From Candidatus Pantoea deserta (GTDB lineage: Bacteria; Pseudomonadota; Gammaproteobacteria; Enterobacterales; Enterobacteriaceae), in NCBI RefSeq assembly GCF_003813865.1, contig NZ_RMVG01000016.1:1-64000 (forward strand): DNA of 64,000 nucleotides. The letters run 5' to 3'. Below the pieces are notes generated by a model, which saw only the letters and a list, made by a program, of their open reading frames with translations, ran no database searches and had not been told where the DNA came from. Made by a program: the position numbers and the translations under genes. Below are positions 40,910-49,648 of the stretch, piece after piece. Within the stretch, counting starts at the first letter, position 1; each line of letters starts with the position of its first letter.

Positions 40910-42886
40910 TCAGAAGATAGCGTTAACGCCAATATTCCAGCTCAGCTGTTGCGCATCGCGATTACCGCCCACGGCGGATACGCCAGCAAACGCATTGACC
41001 GTCTCGCCCAGGGGAACGTTAGCGCCGACCGCAACGTCTACCCAGTTACTGTCCCAGTCGCCAGAAGTGCGGCTAAATGCGGTCCGGGTTGATTTCAGCC
41101 CTGAAGTGACGGTTGCGTCAGTATCCCCGAACTGATGGTTATAGCTCACCTGCGCCCAGGGGTTGACCAGCCATTGCTGGCTATCGATACGCCAGCCAAT
41201 CGCGCCTGTTTGCGTATGATGGGTTTGATCGCTGTAGCGCATTGATGTACTGCTATTGCCCTGCTCGCTATAGCCCCCTACCCGTGCATAATCCAGCGCA
41301 TAGCTGGCGACCGGTCCCGTTGTTAAATGAGTACCAAGCGGCAAATCCCAGCCGGTCTGCACGCGCATCCCCAGCAGTTTGCCTCCGGTATTCCCCTGCT
41401 CGGTTCGGGTTGCCGGGCCTAGCTTTATGTCGCGCTGAATGTCGTCGAAATCCAGGTCGGCGTAATGCATATCGGCGTTAACCCAGGCGCTGCCTGCCTC
41501 AAGCTGGCTATACACCGCCACCAGATTGCCGCGCAGACGATAGTCATAGCGCGAAGAGGGCTCCTGCCGCTGGTTGGCGTTAGAAAAAAGCACCCCGGTT
41601 TGCCAGTTTTCCGTTAGCTGATAGCCCACACCCAGCGTAAAGCTGGCGGCGGTGGCATCGCCGCTGTAGTAAGCATCGCCCTTGTAGTCCACATGCTGTC
41701 CCGCATAGCCGCCGAAAACCGCGAACTGTCCGGCGCTGGATGTCTGATGGCGCTGCTGTTGCAGATGACCGTCTAACGAGTTTTGCATATCACGCGCCAT
41801 GCTTTGCGGCGCCTGGGACAGCGCAGCGACCTGTAAAGGAGCATCGAGAATCGACTGAATATAATCCGCTATCAGGGCGTGCACCGCCGGGCTGGGATGG
41901 AGGTGATCAGCAAACAGGTAAGCCTGCTCGCTGGAAAACCCTGGCGTCGAGGAGGTACATATCGTCGATGAGGTGCCGACCGGACATGCCATGCCAATGG
42001 TATTGGTGATGCCATAGCGCGTCGGATCGGCGATAACCTCATTAAATAATCCGGCAACATCCACGCGTACGATATTGCCGTTGAGCGCCGCCAGTCCGTT
42101 CTCTTCCTGCTGATTATACCCCGCCGTCAGCGCAGACACCTCGCCGCTCACGAGCTGCCATGCACGGTAAAGCTGCTCCGCCAGAATGTCACGCACGGCA
42201 GGTACGGGTGATAGCTGGGCCGCCGCCTGAATAAACGCATTTTGCACAGCCTGCTGACGTGAGGCGGCGTCGGTGGTGGCGGCGCTATTAAGGGACTGGA
42301 AAGCGGCAGCCGTCGCCGCATCAGACGCCGGACCCAGTACGCTCAGCACCGTTTCGATTAGGTAGGGCGTTTCTCCTACCTGTGGCGTGGAGGGCACGAT
42401 AACCGCGCCGGCGCCGGCATCCAGCAGCGTTTTCACCTGCGCGGTCGCCGCAGCCGCGCTGACGTTAAGGGTTTCACTGGCGGTCAATGGCCGGGCCACG
42501 GCAGCCGCCACGTCATTACCGCCTACCCAGTGAATATAGAGTCCGTTACTGCTGGCGCGGCCGCCGGTCGCGTTGAGATAAGCGGCCAGCTGGTTTTCAG
42601 TGTTGAGTTCAGGATTAAGTTGAGGTCTGGATACCGCGAAACCCTGCGCATAGTTACTGCCGCCCTGCGACGAAGGGAGTAACGTCTGCCCAAGCTGCGC
42701 GGCAAGAATCTCATCGTAGATCGGATGTTGACTGCTGTCCCAGGTATAACGGCCAATGTTGCCGCCGTCACTCAGGCTATCGCCGAACACGGTAAGGCTG
42801 TCCCACGCCAGAGCCGACGGCGGCAGCAGCAGAGCGCTCAGGCAGGTCAAAGCAGCGAAATGACGCACGTTATATAGCGTTTTCAT
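40910..42886 (-). CDS. GDSL autotransporter esterase (EstA/ApeE-like)
   Basis: Outer-membrane autotransporter of 658 residues from ATG 42886 (CTGGAG upstream); the longer reading to 42973 is spurious. A signal peptide (LTCLSALLLPPSALA) is followed by a GDSL esterase passenger: block I FGDSLSDGGNIG, block III WVGGNDVAAA and block V DHLHPSPAVHALI give the Ser, Gly/Asn and Asp-His residues. The C-terminal 260 residues form the beta-barrel, ending in the aromatic IF. It hydrolyses esters at the cell surface. No operon partner. Confidence 0.93.
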   Translation of the reverse strand: MKTLYNVRHFAALTCLSALLLPPSALAWDSLTVFGDSLSDGGNIGRYTWDSSQHPIYDEILAAQLGQTLLPSSQGGSNYAQGFAVSRPQLNPELNTENQLAAYLNATGGRASSNGLYIHWVGGNDVAAAVARPLTASETLNVSAAAATAQVKTLLDAGAGAVIVPSTPQVGETPYLIETVLSVLGPASDAATAAAFQSLNSAATTDAASRQQAVQNAFIQAAAQLSPVPAVRDILAEQLYRAWQLVSGEVSALTAGYNQQEENGLAALNGNIVRVDVAGLFNEVIADPTRYGITNTIGMACPVGTSSTICTSSTPGFSSEQAYLFADHLHPSPAVHALIADYIQSILDAPLQVAALSQAPQSMARDMQNSLDGHLQQQRHQTSSAGQFAVFGGYAGQHVDYKGDAYYSGDATAASFTLGVGYQLTENWQTGVLFSNANQRQEPSSRYDYRLRGNLVAVYSQLEAGSAWVNADMHYADLDFDDIQRDIKLGPATRTEQGNTGGKLLGMRVQTGWDLPLGTHLTTGPVASYALDYARVGGYSEQGNSSTSMRYSDQTHHTQTGAIGWRIDSQQWLVNPWAQVSYNHQFGDTDATVTSGLKSTRTAFSRTSGDWDSNWVDVAVGANVPLGETVNAFAGVSAVGGNRDAQQLSWNIGVNAIF

Positions 42887-43082
42887 TATCGACTCCAGAA
42901 ATGGCGAGAAACCTGCCGTCTGGCAAGCGGGTCTGACGGCGAATGTCGCCGGACAGACGGCAAAAAGCCGCATCAGCGGTACGCTTGTAAATTATTTGTT
43001 AACAAGGATGATTAAAAATTAGTCAGAGAGCCGCGGGATTGCCAGTAATTGGGCGGGATTATCGATGAGGCGGAGGTGAAGT

Positions 43083-43107
43083 AAGTGCCAGTGTCTGGCT
43101 GGCACTT
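43083..43107. terminator. 9-bp hairpin between cyclotransferase-like gene and esterase gene
   Basis: AAGTGCCAG at 43083-43091 pairs with CTGGCACTT at 43099-43107, with TTT on the plus strand after it. It lies four bases beyond the stop of the minus-strand gene ending at 43112. On the minus strand only a short T-run follows, so it is a likely but weak terminator for that gene. Confidence 0.55.
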
Positions 43108-43111
43108 TTTC

Positions 43112-43438
43112 TCAGGCAGGCTGAATTTGATAAATCCATGCGGTCATCTGTTCGCCCTGCTCAGTGTTCACTGTAACAGGTACACGATCGTAACCGGCTT
43201 CAAATTCATCCAGCATTGACCAGTGTTGCGACAGCGCGGAAGACTGAAAAACATAGCCCTGCACAGGCGCGCCCTGCGCGTCCAGCTGAATAGCCGGAAA
43301 CCCCAGCGCCGCTCCCCAGCCCGACTCGTGCAAAATCCCCTTTACCCAGCCCGCGAGCCATTCGCCGCCGATGTTTTCCAGAATATGCGCGTTAGAACGG
43401 CCTGGGCATAAGGTGCCATAGACAAACAGCTTCTCCAT
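43112..43438 (-). CDS. gamma-glutamylcyclotransferase-like protein (AIG2/YtfP family)
   Basis: Protein of 108 residues with the AIG2/GGCT fold. The substrate-binding loop VYGTLCPGRSN (residues 5-15) and the catalytic Glu of LDEFEAGYDRV (about 78) are present. Such proteins cyclise gamma-glutamyl amines to 5-oxoproline. It is a stand-alone gene between the esterase and the distal iteron cluster. Substrate not defined. Confidence 0.88.
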   Translation of the reverse strand: MEKLFVYGTLCPGRSNAHILENIGGEWLAGWVKGILHESGWGAALGFPAIQLDAQGAPVQGYVFQSSALSQHWSMLDEFEAGYDRVPVTVNTEQGEQMTAWIYQIQPA

Positions 43439-43531
43439 AAGGTCTTCCCCGACAAAATAAAAAAACGACTTTACCGATGCCGCTGCGCGCTGTCATCCCG
43501 AATAAGGAATTATCCTCAGCGACTCGCTTTT

Positions 43532-43789
43532 TACTGATTACAGTGAATGTCTGGAAGAAAAATGGCAAAGCGACATCTCAGCAGGTCGCCTTTTACTGAT
43601 TACAGTGAATGTTTGCAGGATGGCTTCCTGATAACGCCTGAGGGTTTCAGAGACGGCTACTGATTACTGTCAATCTTTGCCTGTCAGCGAAATGAACCGG
43701 CAGAAAGCGGCTTTTGTTTACAGGATGAGCAATTTCAGCATGATGTTTGATCGTTTCTCCCCTGAAAGAAACATTCACTGTAATCAGTA
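43532..43789. repeat. distal iteron cluster of the plasmid replicon
   Basis: Copies of the replication repeat occur here far from repA: TACTGATTACAGTGAATG at 43532-43549 and 43594-43611, a degenerate copy at 43658-43675 (TGATTACTGTCAAT), and CATTCACTGTAATCAGTA in opposite orientation at 43772-43789. Start-to-start spacing of the first three is 62 and 64 bases, close to six helical turns. These match the repeats at 57.8-60.2 kb base for base in the core ACTGATTACAGTGAA. There is no gene in 43439-43904. Confidence 0.8.
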
Positions 43790-43904
43790 ATTCACGCTAA
43801 AGGCAGGACAAATAGCAGCGTCGCCGTACCAGACAAAACTGGCGATTTCAGGCTGAAACGCTTGTAGATCAAGGGGCTTACCGAGAAACCCCTTTTTTAA
43901 CGCG

Positions 43905-44954
43905 CTACCAGCGCGTTTTCTGCATGTCGATAACGAAGCGGTACTTCACATCGCTTTTCAACATGCGGGCAAATGCCGTTTCAATCTCATCGCCAGTGAT
44001 CATTTCAACGTCAGCGGTGATGTTATGCTGGCCGCAGAAATCCAGCATTTCCTGGGTTTCGCGAATGCTGCCGATGGAGGTGCCGCTGATACTCAGACGA
44101 CGGAATACCATTGGCGTAACGTTCGGCGACGGGTGCGGCTGGTCAGGAATGCCGACTAAGACCAGCTGACCATTGGTTTTCAGCGTAGCCAGATAGGGAT
44201 CGAGATCGTGCGGTGCGGCAACGCAGTCGAGGATAATGTCCAGCGAAGCCTGACAAGCAGCCATCTGCTGCGCATCGCGCGATACTACAACCTGACGAGC
44301 GCCGAGACGACGCGCATCCTCACCCTTTTCCGGCGATGTGGTAAACAGAGTCACCTCTGCGCCCAGCGCGCTGGCAAGCTTAACCGCCATATGACCCAGC
44401 CCGCCCAGACCCACGATGCCAACCTTATCGCCCGGCTTCACATTATAGTGGCGCAGCGGCGACCAGACGGTGACACCTGCGCACAGCAAGGGCGCAACGG
44501 CGCCCAGCGCCAGGTTTTGCGGAACCGACACCACAAAGTTCCGATCGACAATGACATGCTGCGCGTAGCCGCCAAAGGTGGTGCCGCCCGTGTATTTATC
44601 CGTGCCGTTGTAGGTTGGCGTGAAGCCAGCTTCGCAGTACTGCTCTTCCTGCTGCTGACAGAAATGGCAATGGCCGCACGAATCCACCATCACCCCAACG
44701 CCAACAACATCGCCCACTTTGACGTTGGTCACATTCGCTCCAGTGGCTTCGACGCGGCCAACAATTTCATGGCCGGGCACCAGCGGATAGCGGCTGACGC
44801 CCCACTCGTTGCGCGCCATGTGCAAATCGGAATGGCATACGCCGCAGTAGAGAATCGCGATTTTAACATCGTCCGGTTGCAGGTCGCGCAGTTCCACCTG
44901 ACCTGCGGCCAGGGGTTGCGTTGCCTGCTGCGCGATGAGTGCGTTGATTTTCAT
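43905..44954 (-). CDS. zinc-dependent NAD(P) alcohol dehydrogenase (YahK-like)
   Basis: Medium-chain dehydrogenase of 349 residues from ATG 44954 (GGAGGACACT before it), the same length as E. coli YahK. Catalytic zinc site: CGVCHSDLHMARNEWG and PLVPGHEIVG. Structural zinc site: CGHCHFCQQQEEQYC. Cofactor motif GIVGLGGLGHMAVKLA. Belongs to the cinnamyl-alcohol-dehydrogenase-like group that reduces aromatic and aliphatic aldehydes. It is divergent from the HxlR regulator at 45064. The upstream frame to 45008 is excluded by the ribosome site. Confidence 0.93.
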   Translation of the reverse strand: MKINALIAQQATQPLAAGQVELRDLQPDDVKIAILYCGVCHSDLHMARNEWGVSRYPLVPGHEIVGRVEATGANVTNVKVGDVVGVGVMVDSCGHCHFCQQQEEQYCEAGFTPTYNGTDKYTGGTTFGGYAQHVIVDRNFVVSVPQNLALGAVAPLLCAGVTVWSPLRHYNVKPGDKVGIVGLGGLGHMAVKLASALGAEVTLFTTSPEKGEDARRLGARQVVVSRDAQQMAACQASLDIILDCVAAPHDLDPYLATLKTNGQLVLVGIPDQPHPSPNVTPMVFRRLSISGTSIGSIRETQEMLDFCGQHNITADVEMITGDEIETAFARMLKSDVKYRFVIDMQKTRW

Positions 44955-45010
44955 AGTGTCCTCCGGATAGCTGCCTGATCGGCAAAGAAAGCGGCCCACT
45001 ATAGACATCT

Positions 45011-45046
45011 GGATACCTTATTGGTAGTAGTTACCTTTTGGTTACC
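45011..45046. promoter_or_regulatory. repeat-rich operator between adh and hxlR genes
   Basis: TACC half-sites recur at 45014, 45032 and 45043, with the inverted GGTA at 45023; GGTAGTAGTTACC (45023-45035) is an imperfect palindrome. They sit in the 109-base gap between the divergent alcohol dehydrogenase and HxlR genes, where the HxlR protein probably binds. Base assignment is by eye. Confidence 0.45.
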
Positions 45047-45063
45047 ATAAGGAAAACGGCGCT

Positions 45064-45456
45064 ATGCCTGCCTGGGTTGATGGAAAACTGATGTTTTATG
45101 CTGATTCGCCGCCGCGTCGGCTGCTGGATCTGTTTGCGGTTAAGTGGAGTACGATGGTTCTGCATGCGCTTTATCACTGGCCCGAGCATCGCGCGCGCAC
45201 CGGGGAGTTACAGCGGAGTTTACAGGGCATCTCTAAAAAAATGCTGGTGCAGACGCTGCGTGAACTGGAACAGCGGGGCCTGGTGGCGCGCCAGGTGTTT
45301 GAAGTCGTGCCGCCAAAAGTTGAATACAGGTTAACGCCGCTGGGGAAGACCTTTGCCGAACCTGTCGAGCAGATGTATCAGTGGGGCCTGGATAATCAGG
45401 CGGCGCTGGATGAAATGGAGCATCACCTTCACACCGCGCAGCAGGTAGAGAAATAG
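45064..45456 (+). CDS. HxlR-family transcriptional regulator
   Basis: Regulator of 130 residues with the HxlR winged helix: KWSTMVLHALYHWPEHRART, then RSLQGISKKMLVQTLRELEQ and RGLVARQVFEVVPPKVEYRL. It lacks the N-terminal Cys used for thiol sensing by the YodB/QorR type members; the one sequence with Cys is absent near the N-terminus, so an aldehyde or another ligand may be sensed. Divergent from the alcohol dehydrogenase gene, its likely target. Ribosome site AAGGAAAACGGC. Confidence 0.9.
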   Translation: MPAWVDGKLMFYADSPPRRLLDLFAVKWSTMVLHALYHWPEHRARTGELQRSLQGISKKMLVQTLRELEQRGLVARQVFEVVPPKVEYRLTPLGKTFAEPVEQMYQWGLDNQAALDEMEHHLHTAQQVEK

Positions 45457-45468
45457 AACGGTTTCTGT

Positions 45469-45489
45469 CCCGAATGCGCGGCATTCGGG
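45469..45489. terminator. hairpin between convergent hxlR and HAD genes
   Basis: CCCGAATGC at 45469-45477 pairs with GCATTCGGG at 45481-45489 around a three-base loop. It lies 13 bases after the HxlR stop and 12 bases before the convergent HAD stop. No T-tract, so a bidirectional but weak terminator is inferred. Confidence 0.5.
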
Positions 45490-45501
45490 GCCAGCAGGCG
45501 T

Positions 45502-46323
45502 TTATCCAAACGGAAATTCCCGCGATAGCACGCGCGCGATAACGTTTAGCGCGCCCTCGTCATTGTTGCTTTCCGTTTTATAGCGCGCGACGGCGCGCAC
45601 TGGCTCTACGGCATTCGCCATGGCGAAGCTAAAGCAGGCCTGACGCAGCATTTCCAGATCGTTGGCGCTGTCGCCAATCGCCACCACTTCGCAATCGCTA
45701 ATGCCCCATTTTTCCTGAAGCAGCGCGATACCATGCGCTTTATGGCAGCCGGGAATAATCAGATCGATAAAGCCGTAGCCGCTGGAGACGGGATGCATGA
45801 TGTTTTCAATTTCGCCCAGCTGGTTATGCAGCCGCGCCAGCAGTGCATCAACGCCTTCATGCGCCAGGTTCAGGGAGAACTTGAAAATTGTGTCATCGAT
45901 ACTGTACAGGTCATCGCGTTTTTCCAGCCGGGCGTAGTGATTTGACAGCAAATTAACCACGTCATCGGAAGCTGATGAGTGGATATAGGCGCCGTTGCGG
46001 CCACAGACCACCGTGCTAATCTCGGGTTCTTTCGCCAGTATATCGAGTACCTGATGAACGCGCTCAGGGGCCAGCTCACCGCAAAAAATCTCTTCATTGC
46101 TGTCTGAAACCCAGGCGCCGTTCTCTGCCACGAAGGCAATCTCATCCTTGATCTCCGGAAAGTAACGCTGCAACTGGTAATACTGATTGCCGCTGGCAAC
46201 GACGAAACGAATGCCTTTCTCTTTTAAAAGCGCGTACTGGCGTAAAAAACGCTGCGCGTTATAGCTCTTGTTATCATCCAGAAAGGTGCCATCCATATCT
46301 ACCGCAATCATCTTTACCGCCAT
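45502..46323 (-). CDS. HAD-superfamily Cof-type sugar phosphatase
   Basis: HAD phosphatase of 273 residues, IIB cap type. Motif I is VDMDGTFLDD (residues 5-14, two Asp), motif II VVASGNQYYQL (about 38-48) and motifs III/IV VVAIGDSANDLEML. The start at 46323 is preferred to the ATG at 46329 because AAGGAG is then at proper distance. Relatives in E. coli (YidA, SupH/YbiV) dephosphorylate sugar phosphates. It is divergent from the DUF1479 gene. Confidence 0.92.
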   Translation of the reverse strand: MAVKMIAVDMDGTFLDDNKSYNAQRFLRQYALLKEKGIRFVVASGNQYYQLQRYFPEIKDEIAFVAENGAWVSDSNEEIFCGELAPERVHQVLDILAKEPEISTVVCGRNGAYIHSSASDDVVNLLSNHYARLEKRDDLYSIDDTIFKFSLNLAHEGVDALLARLHNQLGEIENIMHPVSSGYGFIDLIIPGCHKAHGIALLQEKWGISDCEVVAIGDSANDLEMLRQACFSFAMANAVEPVRAVARYKTESNNDEGALNVIARVLSREFPFG

Positions 46324-46567
46324 TGTCATCTCCTTGTTGAGGCTGTGGTGTCACGCTTACCTATTCAATAAGTAAAGCTTACCCGCAGTGTGGATTAATG
46401 AGAATTCTAATAATAAGAATGTTCAGGGCTTTCGGATCTTTCCTGACAGACTGTGTACAGGCTCACGAAATTCAGAGTTGATTAAAGGTCATATTAGCGC
46501 CTAAACTTACGAATGAAACACAAATAATTTACAAATGAAGAACACCTTACCCCTTCCGGAGGCAATC

Positions 46568-47830
46568 ATGACAGAACAGACTCAGGTTACGCCTTTACCT
46601 GCCAGTATCAGCGGCGCTATCCGCGCCTTCAAGCAGCAGGTCCGCCAGCAGATCGGCGATGTCGAGTCGCTGTTTGCTCAGGTCTGTCAGCGTATCGACA
46701 GTGCGATAGCTGAAGCCAGAGCCGATGAGCAGAGGCTGGGCAGCGCATGGCCCTGCGTAAACTATGAAACGATCGCCAGAGGCGAGGTTTCGAATGAAAC
46801 CCTGGCGCGAATCAAACGTCGCGGCTGTGTGGTGGTAAAACAGCAGTTCCCGCGCGAGCAGGCGCTGGCCTGGGACACATCTCTGCTGGACTATCTCGAT
46901 CTCAATAACTTTGACGCGCAATATCGCGGACCAGGGGATAATTTTTTTGGCAGTCTGGAAGCCTCACGGCCTGAAATATTCCCGATTTACTGGTCGCAGG
47001 CGCAGATGCAGGCGCGGCAGAGCGAAGCAACCGCCCAGGTACAGTCATTTCTGAATCGTCTGTGGCGCTTCTCTTCACAGGGCAGGCAATGGTTCGATCC
47101 TGACGTCAGCATCATCTATCCTGACCGCATTCGTCGCCGTCCGCCCGGCACCACCTCCAGCGGACTGGGCGCGCATACTGACTCCGGCGCGCTGGAACGG
47201 TGGCTGCTGCCCGCTTATCAGCAGGTTTTTGCCAGCGTTTTTCATGGGGATATTGATGCTTACGATCCCTGGGACGCCGCATGGCGCACCGAGGTTAATG
47301 AGTACGATGTGCCTGACACCACAAAATGTTCCGCTTTCCGGACGTTTCAGGGCTGGACCGCGCTGTCGGATATGATTGCCGACCAGGGGCTGCTGCATGT
47401 GGTTCCTGCTCCCGAAGCGATGGCTTATATTCTGTTGCGTCCGCTGCTCGATGACGTGCCGGACGACGAGCTGTGCGGCGTGGCGCCGGGCAAGGTCCTG
47501 CCGATCAGCGAGAAATGGCATCCCCATCTGATCAAAGGTCTCTGCTCTATCCCGGCGCTGGAAGCGGGCGATTCCGTGTGGTGGCACTGTGATGTCATCC
47601 ACGCCGTCGCGCCGGTGGAGAATCAACAGGGCTGGGGCAACGTGATGTATATTCCTGCCGCGCCAATGTGCGATAAAAACCGTCTCTGCGCGCAGGCGGT
47701 GGCCGAAGCGCTGGCGCATGGCAAATCCCCTGCCGATTTCCCGCCTGAACATTACGAAACGGCGTGGCGCGATCGCTTTACCCTTGACGATCTTAACGAC
47801 CATGGTCGCCGCGCGCTCGGTCTGGCCTGA
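46568..47830 (+). CDS. DUF1479-family protein (YbiU-like)
   Basis: Protein of 420 residues; E. coli YbiU is 421. The start at 46568 has GGAGG at 46558-46562. It shows the double-stranded beta-helix expected of a 2-oxoglutarate/Fe(II)-type enzyme: a candidate metal site HTDSGALERW (His, Asp), and later WWHCDVIHAVAP (His, Asp). N-terminal 120 residues are a helical arm. Nearest known relatives have no assigned reaction. Position next to a HAD phosphatase and a DeoR regulator suggests a role in sugar or phosphosugar metabolism; not proven. Confidence 0.9.
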   Translation: MTEQTQVTPLPASISGAIRAFKQQVRQQIGDVESLFAQVCQRIDSAIAEARADEQRLGSAWPCVNYETIARGEVSNETLARIKRRGCVVVKQQFPREQALAWDTSLLDYLDLNNFDAQYRGPGDNFFGSLEASRPEIFPIYWSQAQMQARQSEATAQVQSFLNRLWRFSSQGRQWFDPDVSIIYPDRIRRRPPGTTSSGLGAHTDSGALERWLLPAYQQVFASVFHGDIDAYDPWDAAWRTEVNEYDVPDTTKCSAFRTFQGWTALSDMIADQGLLHVVPAPEAMAYILLRPLLDDVPDDELCGVAPGKVLPISEKWHPHLIKGLCSIPALEAGDSVWWHCDVIHAVAPVENQQGWGNVMYIPAAPMCDKNRLCAQAVAEALAHGKSPADFPPEHYETAWRDRFTLDDLNDHGRRALGLA

Positions 47831-47836
47831 GCATCA

Positions 47837-47860
47837 ACCGCGCAGCGTCTACTGCGCGGT
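47837..47860 (+). terminator. 9-bp hairpin after the DUF1479 gene
   Basis: ACCGCGCAG at 47837-47845 pairs with CTGCGCGGT at 47852-47860 around a six-base loop; a C/T-rich tail follows. The DeoR gene starts 48 bases later, so the hairpin probably attenuates rather than separates the two genes. Confidence 0.55.
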
Positions 47861-47907
47861 CCTTCTCTGCTACACTGCGACAAACCTTTTTCCAGCTAAC
47901 GGATCGC

Positions 47908-48657
47908 ATGAACGCTCGACATCAACAGATTATTGAACTGGTTAATACACGCGGCAGCGTCACGGTCAGCGAGCTGTCCCAGTTGACAGGCGTCTCGGAG
48001 GTCACCGTTCGCCAGGATTTGAACCTGCTGGAGCGCGACCATTTCCTGCGGCGCGTCCACGGTTCCGCACTGGCGCTGGACAGCGATAACGTCGGCATGC
48101 GTATGCATACGCGCTATGAACTCAAGCAGGCGCTGGCGAATCACGCTGCTGGCCTGATCGAAACGGGCGATGCGGTATTTATCGAGGGCGGGAGCAGTAA
48201 CGCGCTGCTGGCGCGGTTGCTGGGCGAGCGCAGCGATATAACGGTGATCACCGTCAGCCACTTTATCGCCCATCTGCTTAAGGACGCAGCGTGCGACGTC
48301 ATCGTACCTGGCGGACTGTTGCAAAAAAGCAGTCAGTCAATGGTGGGTCCGCTGACGCGCTATTGCGTGCAGCAAATTCATTTCCATAAGGCCTTTATCG
48401 GCGTTGACGGCTGGCATGCCGAGACCGGCTTTACCGGCCGCAACATGCTGCGATGCGATGTGGTTGACGCGGTGCTGGCCAAGGGAATGCCCACCTGGGC
48501 GCTAACGGATTCGTCTAAGTTTGGTCAAATCCACCCCTACCCTCTTTCGCCCGCGTATCAGGTCAGCGAGGTGATCACCGACAGCGGACTGAGCGAGGAG
48601 ACGCTGGCGCAGCTCAAGGAGCAGAACGTCACGGTGACGCGCATTGCCCAGTCCTGA
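47908..48657 (+). CDS. DeoR-family regulator (YciT-like)
   Basis: Repressor of 249 residues, the length of E. coli YciT, with closely similar sequence landmarks by memory. Helix-turn-helix: VSELSQLTGVSEVTVRQDLN (about residues 20-39). Effector domain: ETGDAVFIEGGSSNALLARL and the sugar-phosphate site region DSSKFG (about 207). It follows the DUF1479 gene on the same strand. YciT in E. coli is linked to osmolarity/sugar phosphate response; the target here may be the DUF1479/HAD pair. Confidence 0.9.
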   Translation: MNARHQQIIELVNTRGSVTVSELSQLTGVSEVTVRQDLNLLERDHFLRRVHGSALALDSDNVGMRMHTRYELKQALANHAAGLIETGDAVFIEGGSSNALLARLLGERSDITVITVSHFIAHLLKDAACDVIVPGGLLQKSSQSMVGPLTRYCVQQIHFHKAFIGVDGWHAETGFTGRNMLRCDVVDAVLAKGMPTWALTDSSKFGQIHPYPLSPAYQVSEVITDSGLSEETLAQLKEQNVTVTRIAQS

Positions 48658-48664
48658 CGCGTTC

Positions 48665-49549
48665 TCAGATTTTCATATGGTCAATCAACGCCCGTAATTT
48701 AGGCGGCAAATTTTTCCGGCTGGGGAAATAGAGATAAAACCCGGCAAATTCAGGCAAATACGCCTCCAGCAACGGCACCAGCTCGCCACGCGCAATGTAA
48801 GGTCGGTAGGTCTCTTCCAGGCCAATGGCAATGCCGCCGCCTGCGCAGGCGGTTCGAATCATTACCCCCATATCGTTGGTGTTCAGCTGCGCATTGACCG
48901 CCACGTCAAATTCCCTGCCCTTTTCCGCAAACTCCCAGCGATAGGGCGCAACGCCAGGCTCGCGCCGCCAGCCGATACAGCAGTGTTGCAGAAGATCGTC
49001 CGGATGCTGCGGTATGCCACGAAGCGTCAGATAGGCTGGGGCAGCGACGACAATCTGGCGCTGTCGCCGCGAAACCGGCACCGCAATCATATCCTGAGCA
49101 ATGATCTCTCCCAGTCTGACGCCAGCGTCATAGCCCTGCGCCACAATGTCGAACTCATCGTCGGTCACGGTAATATCCAGCTCAATGCGCGGGTAGCGGG
49201 ACAAAAAACTGGCCAGAAGCTCGCCGTTAATGAAACGCTCCGCGATCGAAGAAACGGCCAGTCGCAGCAGTCCGCGCGGTTCGCCCGCCAGCGCCGTAAT
49301 GTCCGCTACCGCCTGATTAAGCTGTGACATTGCCGGCGCAACGTCCGCATACAGCCTTTCACCCGCTTCGGTAAGACTCAGACTGCGCGTGGTGCGCTGA
49401 ACCAGCAAGATTTGAAGCCGATCTTCCAGCCGCCGCAAAGACTGACTGATCGCCGGTCGGGTCACGCCTAGCTTTTCCGCCGCCACGCGGAAGTTACGTG
49501 TCTGTGCCAGGGTTACAAAAACTTCCAGCGCATTCTTATCCAGCATCAT
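48665..49549 (-). CDS. LysR-family transcriptional regulator
   Basis: LysR regulator of 294 residues. HTH: RVAAEKLGVTRPAISQSLRR (about residues 21-40), then effector domain with GEPRGLLRLAVSSIAERFI. It is divergent from the SDR gene at 49649, across a 99-base gap, and likely controls it. Two adjacent ATG codons (49549 and 49546) are possible starts. It belongs to the large LysR group regulating nearby SDR genes, often responding to aromatic or carbonyl compounds. Confidence 0.9.
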   Translation of the reverse strand: MMLDKNALEVFVTLAQTRNFRVAAEKLGVTRPAISQSLRRLEDRLQILLVQRTTRSLSLTEAGERLYADVAPAMSQLNQAVADITALAGEPRGLLRLAVSSIAERFINGELLASFLSRYPRIELDITVTDDEFDIVAQGYDAGVRLGEIIAQDMIAVPVSRRQRQIVVAAPAYLTLRGIPQHPDDLLQHCCIGWRREPGVAPYRWEFAEKGREFDVAVNAQLNTNDMGVMIRTACAGGGIAIGLEETYRPYIARGELVPLLEAYLPEFAGFYLYFPSRKNLPPKLRALIDHMKI

Positions 49550-49648
49550 TGGTTAGCTCTGGTTACCGGTCATGTAAGGAAAAGGTGGATTATCTTTATA
49601 GTCCAGCGGGCATAAGATCACCAGACACTCAACGACAGGAGCGACACC

